Positions 34,277-41,668 of a stretch of 64,000 nucleotides of DNA are shown piece after piece. Under the pieces are notes generated by a model. It was not told the origin of the DNA, did no database searches, and saw only the letters and a program-made list of their open reading frames with translations. Position numbers and translations under genes: made by a program. The first letter of the stretch is position 1. The number at the start of each line of letters is the position of its first letter. The stretch is from positions 90,348 through 154,347 of the forward strand of contig NZ_SDLT01000021.1 in the NCBI RefSeq assembly GCF_004522235.1, written 5' to 3'. The stretch comes from Amycolatopsis nivea (GTDB taxonomy: Bacteria; Actinomycetota; Actinomycetes; Mycobacteriales; Pseudonocardiaceae).

Positions 34277-35593
34277 TTAAGCGGCGGCCACGGACGCGCG
34301 GTCGGCCAGCAACGACGCCGCTGGTGCTTGGATTTTCGCGACGTCCGGAAACTCCGGCACTGCCGGGACGACCGTGGGTCCAGCCGTGCGCGCGTCCGGA
34401 AACTGCGGCTGCAACGGCGGCGCCGCGACCTCGGTAAACGGAATTCCCGCGGGCGGTTTCGCCCTCGTCCACATCCCCGAGGGCGAGGCGGCGGCCGCGG
34501 GACAAGCGGCGCTGGTCGGCAGTCCCTCCGGAATCGTGTGCAGCGGCCCGGAATCAACGCAGTTTCCGCTGCCCTTGGTCGCGCCGGGGAATGTCCAGCC
34601 GACGTCGAGGCCGTTCGCCGCGAAGACGTCTCCGACGATCCGGTTGCCGTTCGGTGGCACGTCCTGGGTGGCGGTGAGGACGACCCCGGCGTTCGGGTTC
34701 CCGGCGATCCGGTTGCGCAGCACCTGGTTGCCGCTGCCGCCGTCGATGCCGATCCCGATGCCCCAGCCGCCGTCGGCCTGCTCCGGCGTCGCCGCCTGCC
34801 CGTTGGCCGCGACGAGGTTGCCCGCGAGCACGGAATCCTGCTGCGGCAACAGCTTCTCCTGGTGATCGGAGTTGCTGGTGGCCCCGACCCGGTTCCCGCT
34901 GAACCGGTTCCTGACGACGTACATCTCGCCGCTGGCGTTCGTCCCCTCGTACCCGACCGCGTTGAGCTCCGCGACGTTGTCCCGCACGACCGTCCGGCAT
35001 GGTTTGCATTGGCCGACATAGATTCCGGAATCAGCGCCGCCGGACGCGTAGGACTGCTCGATCACTCCGTTCTGCGCGGAAAACGCATAGATTCCGTAGA
35101 GCCCGTTGCGGGTGGCGGTGACGTGCGAGACCAGGAACGAACTGAGGAAACGGATCGGCTCGTCCCCGGTGTCGTACCCGCCGCCGTGCCCCGGCAGCCC
35201 GTCGGCGGCTTTGACCGAACCGGTCACGAGGACGCCGTTCTGCGTGTGATTCCGGACGGTCAGATTCTCGACAGCGACGCCCGGCGCGGACACGACGACG
35301 CCGTTGTCCCGCTTCAGCTGCCCGTCGACGACCACTTTCTCCCGCACTTCGCCGCGCAGCGTGACGCTCGGCGTCGTGATTTTCACCGTTTCGTGGTACT
35401 CGCCGGGCGCGACGAGCACGAGATCTCCCGCCTGAGCCAGGGAAACCGCGGCGGAAATGGTCGGCGCGTCGGCCGGCACGCGGATCGTGACACCCGCCCC
35501 GTCCGGCCGGTGCCCTTCGGCGGAGGAAGAACCACACCCGCTGACCAGTGCGGCGGACAGCCCCAGGATCGCCACCATGGCGAGAAAACGCAT
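34277..35593 (-). CDS. Right-handed beta-helix lipoprotein
   Basis: 438 residues. Lipoprotein signal with lipobox LVSGC (Cys at about 20). Then a right-handed parallel beta-helix of the pectate-lyase/NosD kind, seen as repeated turns VTIRVPADAPTISAAVSLAQAGD, VTLRGEVREKVVVDG, VAVENLTVRNHTQNGVLV, and later NQVLRNRIAGNPNAGVVL. Such proteins bind or cleave polysaccharides at the cell surface; no catalytic Asp/Arg set can be pinned down. The C-terminal 80 residues are Pro/Ala-rich. The ATG at 35593 starts the lipoprotein signal; the open frame upstream runs into the 35.8 kb repeat and is not coding. Confidence 0.83.
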   Translation of the reverse strand: MRFLAMVAILGLSAALVSGCGSSSAEGHRPDGAGVTIRVPADAPTISAAVSLAQAGDLVLVAPGEYHETVKITTPSVTLRGEVREKVVVDGQLKRDNGVVVSAPGVAVENLTVRNHTQNGVLVTGSVKAADGLPGHGGGYDTGDEPIRFLSSFLVSHVTATRNGLYGIYAFSAQNGVIEQSYASGGADSGIYVGQCKPCRTVVRDNVAELNAVGYEGTNASGEMYVVRNRFSGNRVGATSNSDHQEKLLPQQDSVLAGNLVAANGQAATPEQADGGWGIGIGIDGGSGNQVLRNRIAGNPNAGVVLTATQDVPPNGNRIVGDVFAANGLDVGWTFPGATKGSGNCVDSGPLHTIPEGLPTSAACPAAAASPSGMWTRAKPPAGIPFTEVAAPPLQPQFPDARTAGPTVVPAVPEFPDVAKIQAPAASLLADRASVAAA

Positions 35594-35781
35594 GCGCCCA
35601 GTCTGGCATGACCGCCGGTTTCCGTTGGGGTGATTGTCAGCCGGGTTGGCGGTCGGGCGCTTGGTTGGGGTTGTGCTGCGCGGGCGCGGGGGAGCGGGGT
35701 GCGCTGGCGGCCGGGTGCGGGAGCGGGTGTTGTTCGGCCGGAGTCGCGGGAAATGCGGAGACGGGCGTGATGAGGGGCGGC

Positions 35782-36060
35782 AGTTGAGCGCGGGGAACGG
35801 ATGGTGCGTTGGCGAGGTCGCGGGTGGTGGGGGACTGGCGATGAGGTTGGCGGTTGAGCGCGGAGTGCCGCGGGATTCGCGGGGTGCTGGGGACTGGCGA
35901 TGACGTCGTCGGTTGAGCGCCGGGTGCCGCGGGATTCGCGGGGTGCTGGGGGTTGGCGGTTGAGCGCGGCGTGCTGCCGGAGTCGCGGCGTGCTGGGACT
36001 GGAGACGGGGGGGGCGGTTGAGTGCGGGAGTGCTGCGGGATTCTCGGGGCGGGCGGGCGG
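35782..36060. repeat. Degenerate ~58-bp direct repeats
   Basis: The word GTTGAGCGC (or GTTGAGTGC) recurs at about 35783, 35853, 35912, 35959 and 36017. It is followed in most copies by GTGCCGCGGGATTCGCGGGG or close variants. Spacings are 70, 59, 47 and 58 bp. The surrounding gap (35594 to 36374) is G-rich on the plus strand and carries no supported gene. Confidence 0.75.
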
Positions 36061-36374
36061 GCGGGAGGGAGGGAGCGGTGGGGTCGGCGGTCGGGTGCGG
36101 GCGTGCGTCCTGCGCTGCCGGAGTCGCGGCGCGTGCGGGACGGGAGTGGTTGCAAGGTGGGGGGTTGCGAGTTGGGGCGGGTGCAACGCTGCCGGACTCG
36201 CCTGCTTCCGCCGTTGATGCAGCAGCGGCATGCGGTTCGTGTCGGGGTAGCGGAGTCGGCCGGGACTCTCGTCGCGGGTCGCGAGCGGTGCGCCACCTCG
36301 CCGGGCTGCCGAGCAAACACCCGTTTGCCGAGCCGAATTCGCCTGCCGCACCGGGATCTGTCACGCTGCCCGTC

Positions 36375-37496
36375 GTGAATTCCGCTGAGCGCCGCCCTTC
36401 CCGGCGGGCTTTTCTCGGGGCTGCCGTGACTGCCGGACTCGCCGCCGGGTGTCATGCGGCTCCCGTGTCCGACGGCGAGAACCGGCCCGGTCCGATTGTG
36501 CCCACTGGGGCGCATCAAGCCGGGATCATCGCGCCGCAGCAGCCGCAATCGCATCTTTTGGTCGTCAGTGCGGAGGTTTCCGTTGCGCCAGGACCGCTTC
36601 TCGCCGGATGGGGGCGGCAGATCCTGGCTGCGACCGCGGGGAAGGACGAGCGGCTGCTGGGCTTGCCCGCGGGCGATCTGACCGTGACGGTCGGGGTCGG
36701 GCCGAGGCTGGTGCGGGCTGTGGATCCGCATCTGCCTGGCGCACAAGACCTCCCTCCGGCCGCCCGCGAGGAGATTGCTCCGGCCGACCGCGGCGGGGAT
36801 TTGCTGCTTCAGATCTGCGCCAGCGACCCGTCGGTCCCGCCGATCGTCGCGGCTGCGCTCCTGGCGACGCCGGGCGTGCACGAGCGCTGGCGGCAGTCCG
36901 GAGCGCGCGGGCCGCACATCCCGGTCTCGGACGGGCAGACCGCGCCGAGGAACGTCTTGGGGTTTGTCGACGGGATCGTCGGCCCGCGCACGCCGGTCGA
37001 GCAGCAGCGGGATCTGTGGATCGCCGGACCGGCGCCGGTGGCTGGCGGCACGATCGCGGTCGTCCGGCGGATGGTTCTCGATGTGGCGCGGTTCGCGGCG
37101 TTGCCGGTCGCGGAGCAGGAAGCCGTGTTCGGCCGCCGGAGGGACACCGGGGTTCCGCTGTCGGGCGGGGCCATCGGCGACGGGCCGGAGCTAGGCGCGA
37201 AAACGCCGGACGGCCGTTATCTCGTCCCCGCCGGCGCTCATATTCGCCGGGCGCACGCGAACGTCGTGGGCGCGGGGCTCATGCTGCGCCGCAGTTACAG
37301 CATGGACGCGCCGGCGCCCGGCCTGCTGTTCGTGAGCTTCCAGAACGATCTGCACACGTTCACCGCGACGCTGGCGAGCATGGAGGCGGCGGACGAGCTG
37401 CTGCCGTTCACGACCACCACCGCGAGCGGGGCCTTCCTGGTCCTTCCCGGCTTCGACGAACACCGGCCGCTGGGGTCGACCTTGTTCCCGGCGTGA
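36375..37496 (+). CDS. Tat-exported DyP-type peroxidase
   Basis: 373 residues. Twin-arginine signal RRPSRRAFLGAAVTAGLAAGC, in which a lipobox-like Cys suggests a lipoprotein. The DyP domain shows the GxxDG motif in NVLGFVDGIVGPR (about 200), with the catalytic Asp. The proximal haem-ligand His lies in HIRRAHANVVGAG (about 298), and LLFVSFQNDLHTF near 325 contributes the distal side. It uses H2O2 to oxidise dyes, phenolics or porphyrin-type substrates outside the membrane. In EfeUOB operons the homologue accompanies efeU/efeO, but neither is present. Start GTG 36375 chosen to begin the Tat signal; the frame upstream is repeat. Confidence 0.9.
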   Translation: MNSAERRPSRRAFLGAAVTAGLAAGCHAAPVSDGENRPGPIVPTGAHQAGIIAPQQPQSHLLVVSAEVSVAPGPLLAGWGRQILAATAGKDERLLGLPAGDLTVTVGVGPRLVRAVDPHLPGAQDLPPAAREEIAPADRGGDLLLQICASDPSVPPIVAAALLATPGVHERWRQSGARGPHIPVSDGQTAPRNVLGFVDGIVGPRTPVEQQRDLWIAGPAPVAGGTIAVVRRMVLDVARFAALPVAEQEAVFGRRRDTGVPLSGGAIGDGPELGAKTPDGRYLVPAGAHIRRAHANVVGAGLMLRRSYSMDAPAPGLLFVSFQNDLHTFTATLASMEAADELLPFTTTTASGAFLVLPGFDEHRPLGSTLFPA

Positions 37497-37514
37497 AGCA
37501 CGGAGGACACGGAA

Positions 37515-37547
37515 AAGCCCTGCCTCTCCGAGGAGAAGGCAGGGCTT
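37515..37547. terminator. Terminator between the DyP gene and the tRNA cluster
   Basis: 10-bp stem AAGCCCTGCC / GGCAGGGCTT with a 13-base loop. It lies after the DyP stop (plus strand) and just beyond the 3' end of tRNA-Val (minus strand), so it may serve both. Confidence 0.7.
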
Positions 37548-37561
37548 CCGGACAACGCTGG

Positions 37562-37633
37562 TGCGCGATACTGGGATTGAACCAGTGACCTCTTCCGTGT
37601 CAGGGAAGCGCTCTCCCGCTGAGCTAATCGCGC
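37562..37633 (-). tRNA. tRNA-Val (GAC)
   Basis: Full cloverleaf on the minus strand: acceptor GCGCGAT/ATCGCGC, D-arm TTAGCTCAGCGGGAGAGC, anticodon loop CTGACAC between CTTCC and GGAAG giving anticodon GAC, and T-arm CTGGTTCAATCCCAG. CCA follows the discriminator A in the genome (37559-37561). It is the last of three minus-strand tRNAs. Confidence 0.95.
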
Positions 37634-37634
37634 G

Positions 37635-37705
37635 AGGTGGAGACGGGATTCGAACCCGTGTACACGGCTTTGCAGGCCGTTGCCTCGCCTCTCGGCCACT
37701 CCACC
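37635..37705 (-). tRNA. tRNA-Cys (GCA)
   Basis: Minus-strand cloverleaf with acceptor GGTGGAG/CTCCACC and discriminator U, anticodon loop CTGCAAA giving GCA, and T-arm CACGGGTTCGAATCCCGT. CCA is not encoded. One base separates it from tRNA-Val. Confidence 0.95.
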
Positions 37706-37726
37706 GCATGGGGCTTGAGCCCTCCG

Positions 37727-37799
37727 AGCGGACGACGGGATTCGAACCCGCGACCCTCACCTTGGCAAGGTGATGCGCTACCAGCTGCGCTACGTCCGC
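37727..37799 (-). tRNA. tRNA-Gly (GCC)
   Basis: Minus-strand cloverleaf: acceptor GCGGACG/CGTCCGC, D-loop AGCGCAGCTGGTAGCGC, anticodon loop TTGCCAA between TCACC and GGTGA giving GCC, and T-arm CGGGTTCGAATCCCG. Discriminator U, no encoded CCA. First of the Gly-Cys-Val transcription unit. Confidence 0.95.
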
Positions 37800-37928
37800 A
37801 CTACCTCGGGTCCGAGGCGGCACCGGTATTCCGGTCCGCACCCCGTCGCCGTGGTGTGAAGAAACCATATCGGACCCCGGCAACCGTCCTGGCACCGGGG
37901 GGTTGTTGGCCCGCTCGCGGGCCGGTGA

Positions 37929-38354
37929 TCAGGCCAGATCGTTCGGGATCAGGTGGGTGAGCGCGTCGTCGACGTCGACCCACAGGTGCTCGTTGCCCGG
38001 CAGCACGACGTCGTACGTGCGGTCGAGGAAATCGGCCAGCTCCTGCGCGGACGCCTCGAACATGGCGTGCCCGGACGGCGAGTTCAGCTCGATCAGGACC
38101 GACTCCGGGTCCTCCACCGAGGGCCGGATCCGGACGTCCCCGTCGCCGGCGTCGGCGAGGAGGCCGTCGGCGAGCAGGTCGCGCGCGTAGACCCATTCGA
38201 CCCAGCCGGCCCGCCCGGTGCGGAAGGCGGCGACGACGGCATAGGGGTCGCGGGTGTCGTAGCGCAGCTCCACCTTCACCGGAACCGCCGGGGTCCGCGG
38301 CGCCAGCAGGTCGAAGACCGCCGTCGAGCGGAGCGTCACGTGATCGTTGCGCAT
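37929..38354 (-). CDS. ssgB: SsgB-type sporulation/cell division protein
   Basis: 141 residues of the SsgA-like family, unique to morphologically complex actinobacteria. The family core VELRYDTRDPYAVVAAFRTG (about 28 to 47), VEWVYARDLLADGLLADAG (about 52 to 70) and the late LADFLDRTYDVVLPGNEHLWVD are all present. SsgB localises FtsZ to septum sites in Streptomyces. The length and the conserved VEWVYARDLL block fit SsgB, the member also kept in non-Streptomyces genera; assignment to SsgB rather than another paralogue is probable, not certain. It stands alone between the tRNA trio and a plus-strand tRNA-Val. Confidence 0.85.
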   Translation of the reverse strand: MRNDHVTLRSTAVFDLLAPRTPAVPVKVELRYDTRDPYAVVAAFRTGRAGWVEWVYARDLLADGLLADAGDGDVRIRPSVEDPESVLIELNSPSGHAMFEASAQELADFLDRTYDVVLPGNEHLWVDVDDALTHLIPNDLA

Positions 38355-38745
38355 CGTCCTACCCTTCGTCTCCCTTCCCGGCCCGGACGACCGAGGACAA
38401 CGGTGAGACGCACCAGGAGCCCGGATCCGTCGCGAGTGCGCTCGAGATCACCCGTTCGAGACCGTCTGCCCCGAGGTCCGTCCGGTCCGTCGCCGTCCGT
38501 GCCGCGCAGCCTTCAGCGGGCGCCCGGTGGGGAGCCACCAGTACATCTTGCGCGGTTCGGCCGCTGTGCGATAGCACCGTCGCACGGATGTCGCGGACGC
38601 CCGCACGCGCCCCCGCCCGGGCAAGGCCTTGGTTAGCTCGGGATTGTTCGGACGGTATTCGCTGGCAGACGCGCTGTAGTCGGATCAAACCACCCGTTTG
38701 CAGGCCCCCGAAAGTCGTGGGGTAGGCTGGATCCGCACCGCGAGC
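38355..38745. other. Intergenic region between ssgB and tRNA-Val
   Basis: No supported gene. It should hold the promoter of ssgB (minus strand) and of the tRNA (plus strand), but no clear hexamers stand out apart from AT-poor candidate boxes. Nothing else seen. Confidence 0.4.
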
Positions 38746-38817
38746 GGGCGATTAGCTCAGCGGGAGAGCGCTTCGTTCACACCGAAGAGGTCACTGGTTC
38801 GATCCCAGTATCGCCCA
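38746..38817 (+). tRNA. tRNA-Val (CAC)
   Basis: Plus-strand cloverleaf: acceptor GGGCGAT/ATCGCCC, anticodon loop TTCACAC between CTTCG and CGAAG giving CAC, and T-arm CTGGTTCGATCCCAG. CCA is encoded at 38818-38820. Most of the body is identical to the minus-strand tRNA-Val (GAC) 1.1 kb away. Confidence 0.95.
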
Positions 38818-38948
38818 CCAGCAGCATCCGATGGCCTGCCGACGATCTTCGCCGGCAGGCCATCGGCGTCTCCAGGGCTGGCCGCTCCCGTCCGTGCTGG
38901 CACGTCGCGCATGGCGTGCACGCGAGAGGACGGTGGGGGCCAGCCAGT

Positions 38949-39212
38949 TCAGGAACCTCTCGTCGAGATCCGGCACTGCCCGTCGGCGCACGTCCGTTCC
39001 AGGCGGCCCCGCGAGAGGGTCTGCGCCAGCCCGATCGCCCAGCACGTCGGACATCCGCGCAGGGCCAGCACGCCCGCGGGCAGGAACAGCACGCTCGCCC
39101 ATCCGAGGACCGGGGCCAGCGCGATCGACGCGGCGATCAGGCCGAATCCGATCGCCCCGCGGGCGAGATGGACGGGCAGGGATTTGCTGGCGAACGACGG
39201 TCGGGTGCTCAT
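38949..39212 (-). CDS. YgaP-like (DUF2892-type) small membrane protein
   Basis: 87 residues. Two membrane helices (about 18 to 34 and 36 to 52) lead to the motif LRGCPTCWAIGLAQTL, where DUF2892/YgaP membrane domains have a Cys-Pro turn. A Cys-containing tail follows (ERTCADGQCRIS), giving four cysteines and hinting at metal binding or redox function. ATG 39212 overlaps the sigma-factor stop by 4 bases (ATGA), so it is translationally coupled to it and possibly a regulatory partner (inference). Confidence 0.72.
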   Translation of the reverse strand: MSTRPSFASKSLPVHLARGAIGFGLIAASIALAPVLGWASVLFLPAGVLALRGCPTCWAIGLAQTLSRGRLERTCADGQCRISTRGS

Positions 39213-39748
39213 CGGTCTTCCTCCGGGAGATCCAGGCGGGCGCGCACGGCGGTGCGGGCACGGTGCAGGCGCGACTTCATCGCCGCCGTGCTCAGGCCGA
39301 GCGACTTGGCGACGGTCTTTCCCGGCAGGCCCTGGATGTCGCGCATGATCAGCACGCCGCGCTGATCGGCGGGCAGCGCGGCGACGGCGGCGGACAGGCG
39401 TTCGACCTCGAGCCTGCTCAGCACGTCTTCCTCGGCGGACGGGCCGGCCGCTTCCGGGACCGGCTCGTCGCGCTGCACCAAAGCCCGCGCCCGCCGCAGG
39501 CATTCGTTGCGCACGATCCGGAACATCCACGACGCGAGTGCGGCCGTCGCCCGCAGCGTTCCGATCTTGCGGAACAGGACGATCATCGCCTCCTGCGCCG
39601 CGTCCTCGGCGTCCTGGCTGCTCGCGCACAACGAGAACGCGAACCGCCGCACGTGCGGGTACGCGCCGGACACCAGCACGGCGATCGACGCCTCGTCGCC
39701 GCGCTGCGCCGCCGCCACGAGCTGCTCTGCCGGCCAGGGCTCAGCCAC
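39209..39748 (-). CDS. ECF sigma factor
   Basis: 179 residues with region 2 (LVSGAYPHVRRFAFSLCASSQDAEDAAQEAMIVLFRKI, about 20 to 58) and region 4 (LPADQRGVLIMRDIQGLPGKTVAKSLGLSTAAMKSRLHRART, about 120 to 165). The SRLHRAR ending is typical of ECF factors. GTG 39748 is preferred because its start overlaps the stop of a 31-codon ORF carrying a strong ribosome site. No classical zinc anti-sigma gene follows; instead a YgaP-like membrane protein overlaps the 3' end. What signal it reads is unknown. Confidence 0.88.
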   Translation of the reverse strand: MAEPWPAEQLVAAAQRGDEASIAVLVSGAYPHVRRFAFSLCASSQDAEDAAQEAMIVLFRKIGTLRATAALASWMFRIVRNECLRRARALVQRDEPVPEAAGPSAEEDVLSRLEVERLSAAVAALPADQRGVLIMRDIQGLPGKTVAKSLGLSTAAMKSRLHRARTAVRARLDLPEEDR

Positions 39749-39836
39749 GCTTCGACCTTCCGCGCGCTCGCAGGAAAACCACGCAACTGCACACCAGGAC
39801 CGCCACGACTGCCGCCGCGACAATGATCAGGGTCAT
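39741..39836 (-). CDS. 31-residue membrane microprotein coupled to the sigma factor
   Basis: A short ORF starting at ATG 39836, preceded by AAGGAGGCTCG, a near-perfect ribosome site. It encodes MTLIIVAAAVVAVLVCSC, a single hydrophobic helix, then a basic tail FLRARGRSKRG. Its TGA lies 8 bases inside the start of the ECF sigma gene, so termination here could drive re-initiation at the sigma GTG. It may be a leader peptide for coupling or a real membrane-bound partner of the sigma factor. Confidence 0.65.
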   Translation of the reverse strand: MTLIIVAAAVVAVLVCSCVVFLRARGRSKRG

Positions 39837-40139
39837 CGAGCCTCCTTCGTCGTGCCGGCCTCGTGGCCGCACGTCCATAAGAGCGACCGGCCCGGCGAAA
39901 GGATTCGGCCTTCGCCGCACGAGGTTCGGAAGCTGTGCTAATTTAGCCGTGCGCCCCGTATGGGCCTACGCATGGAGGTAGCGGCTAACCAGCCAGCACA
40001 GAGATCGGGCTCTCCGTCTCTCGCAGTTCCGCGGATCCGTCGACCGGATCGCTGCGCCATGCCTTGTGCCTGCGGGGTCTTTTCGCGTGCCCTTTTCCTG
40101 TGCTCGACTCCTCCTTTCCGAAAATCCGAAAGGAATTGT
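39837..40139 (+). promoter_or_regulatory. Leader region with nested inverted repeats upstream of the Ddn-hemerythrin gene
   Basis: TGTGCT (39934) pairs with AGCACA (39995), and AGCCG (39945) with CGGCT (39982), in nested order, so a stem with an internal loop can form over 39934-40000. A further GATCCG-TCGAC-CGGATC hairpin lies near 40034-40051. TAATTT at about 39939 could instead be a -10 element, so whether this is RNA or DNA structure is unresolved. No known riboswitch class matches. Confidence 0.35.
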
Positions 40140-41021
40140 GTGAGCAACGATTTTCACCGCCGGCTGATCGCCGAGTTCCGGGCGAACCGCGGTGCCCTCG
40201 GCGGCATGTTCGAAGGCTGGTCGCTGGCGGTGCTGACGACGACCGGCGCGCGGACCGGCCTGCCCCGCGAGGTGCTCCTCGGCTACCTGGAGATCGAGGG
40301 AAACGGAGTGGTCGTAGCCTCGGCGAACGGCGCGGACCGCCATCCCGGCTGGTACCACAACATCCGCCGGAACCCGCTGGTGACCGTCGAGGTGGGCGGC
40401 GAGACCTACCAGGCGATGGCGGCCATTCCGCAAGGTGCCGCGTACGAGAAGCTTTTCGCGCAGGTAATCGCGGAGGCTCCGGGTTACGGCGATTACCAGG
40501 CGAAGACGACCCGGGAAATTCCGGTGGTTGTTGTGCATCGGATCGACGAGCGCGTCAAAGGAATGGGCGATTGGCTCGTCGAAGTGCACCAATGGTTTCG
40601 CGCGGAGTTGCGGGCGTTGCGCGAGCAGGCGGACGACCTGGCCGACGGCCGCGCGACGGCGATCGTCCGGCCGGAGCCGGACCTGGCGCAGGAGATGCGG
40701 ACCCACTGCCTCAGCTTCTGCACCGCGCTGCGCAGGCATCACGTCGGCGAGGACTCCGTGGTGTTCCCTGCGCTGGCCGAGCAGTTCCCCGCGCTCGCTC
40801 CGGTGATCGCGCAGCTCGCGGAGCAGCATCAGGTGGTCGCGCGTCTGCGGGACTCGATCCGGGAACTGGTCGAGAGCTTCGTCCCCGGTGAATCGGACCC
40901 GGTGCGGCTGCGGGCGGAGTTGGAGCGGCTCGCTGGTGAGTTGGAGGCGCACTTCGAGTTCGAGGAGCAAGCGGTGGTGACTGCGCTCAATGCCACGGCT
41001 GCCGCTCCGCCGACTGCCTGA
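40140..41021 (+). CDS. Ddn-type F420 nitroreductase/quinone reductase fused to hemerythrin domain
   Basis: 293 residues, two domains. Residues of about 1 to 135 are a deazaflavin-dependent nitroreductase (Ddn/DUF385) domain: TTTGARTGLPREVLLGYL, VVVASANGADRHPGWYHNIRRNPLVTVEV, and IPVVVVHRI at its end. Residues of about 145 to 290 are a hemerythrin-like four-helix domain with His/Glu ligands in EMRTHCLSF, RRHHVGEDSVVFPAL, LAEQHQVV and LEAHFEFEEQ. Ddn proteins use F420H2 to reduce quinones and protect against oxidative stress; hemerythrin domains bind O2 or iron. The fusion suggests an oxygen- or NO-responsive reductase (inference). GTG 40140 follows GAAAGGAATT. Confidence 0.87.
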   Translation: MSNDFHRRLIAEFRANRGALGGMFEGWSLAVLTTTGARTGLPREVLLGYLEIEGNGVVVASANGADRHPGWYHNIRRNPLVTVEVGGETYQAMAAIPQGAAYEKLFAQVIAEAPGYGDYQAKTTREIPVVVVHRIDERVKGMGDWLVEVHQWFRAELRALREQADDLADGRATAIVRPEPDLAQEMRTHCLSFCTALRRHHVGEDSVVFPALAEQFPALAPVIAQLAEQHQVVARLRDSIRELVESFVPGESDPVRLRAELERLAGELEAHFEFEEQAVVTALNATAAAPPTA

Positions 41022-41584
41022 GCCGAGGCAGCTTCATTCCGGGAGGGGGCGCTCTTCGCTTCGGAGGGAGTGAGCCGGGACTCGGCCGGGTGTCCAGTGT
41101 GGACTTGATCGCGGTGAGAACACGGCGGCAGTCCGGGAAAAATGTGCGGCGGACGCCCGGCCCGGCAGGCGGACGGCATCCCCGGATGGTTCAGACCAGC
41201 CGAATGGCCGCAAACCGGGCGGCCCTCCGCATTCCGGAGCGGATTGCGCTGCGGGCAAGGGAAATCGGCGGGTCGGCGGAGAGCTTGTGCCCGAACGGCG
41301 GTTGGGGCCGGGCGCATGCTCGGGTGATGACCCGTGCGGGGGAGCTGATTCGGCTGCGGGTCTGCTGGGCCGTTCGGTGTAGGTAGTGGGAAACTTGACT
41401 ACAGCGGGTAATTTCCGTTGCCGGGTGAGCGTGACCCATCGTGACATCCCCGTTATCTTCCCGGTGCTTCCTGACGGGAAAGACTCGCAGGCCGTGGCTG
41501 GAAAATCTCTGTAACACCGCTCGCTGACCACCCGATACCTTGGCGAGTGTCACACCTTCGGCGACGTGGAGCCGGACCGTCTCG
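41022..41584. other. Intergenic region without a supported gene
   Basis: Short frames on either strand give no recognisable protein. It probably holds the long leader and promoter of the glycosylphosphotransferase gene. TTGACT near 41395 is a possible -35. Sequence is less GC-rich from about 41390 to 41570. Confidence 0.4.
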
Positions 41585-41603
41585 TGATCACCGATTGTGA
41601 TCA
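41585..41603. promoter_or_regulatory. Palindromic operator candidate upstream of the glycosylphosphotransferase
   Basis: Perfect inverted repeat TGATCAC-CGATT-GTGATCA, 66 bases before the start codon. The symmetry suggests a dimeric regulator, possibly of GntR or CRP-like kind. No regulator gene is adjacent. Confidence 0.5.
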
Positions 41604-41668
41604 TCGGCCCTGACTCAGCGTGCCGGTGGCGATCAGGTCCGGGGAGCTTGCGCAGCGCGGGAGGACTG

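Noticed and set aside
36018..36374. Upstream extension of the DyP gene
   Set aside because: It lies in the 58-bp repeat region; the GTG at 36375 begins a proper Tat signal.
36375..37496. An EfeUOB iron-uptake operon around the DyP gene
   Set aside because: Neither efeU nor efeO is adjacent; the neighbours are a repeat region and tRNAs.
37562..38820. tRNA-flanked genomic island or integration site
   Set aside because: No integrase and no repeated tRNA 3' end beyond the valine tRNA paralogy; the gene between is the conserved ssgB.
41090..41386. 98-codon ORF in the gap before the glycosylphosphotransferase
   Set aside because: Arg-rich, no ribosome site or domain; overlapped by similar frames on the other strand.
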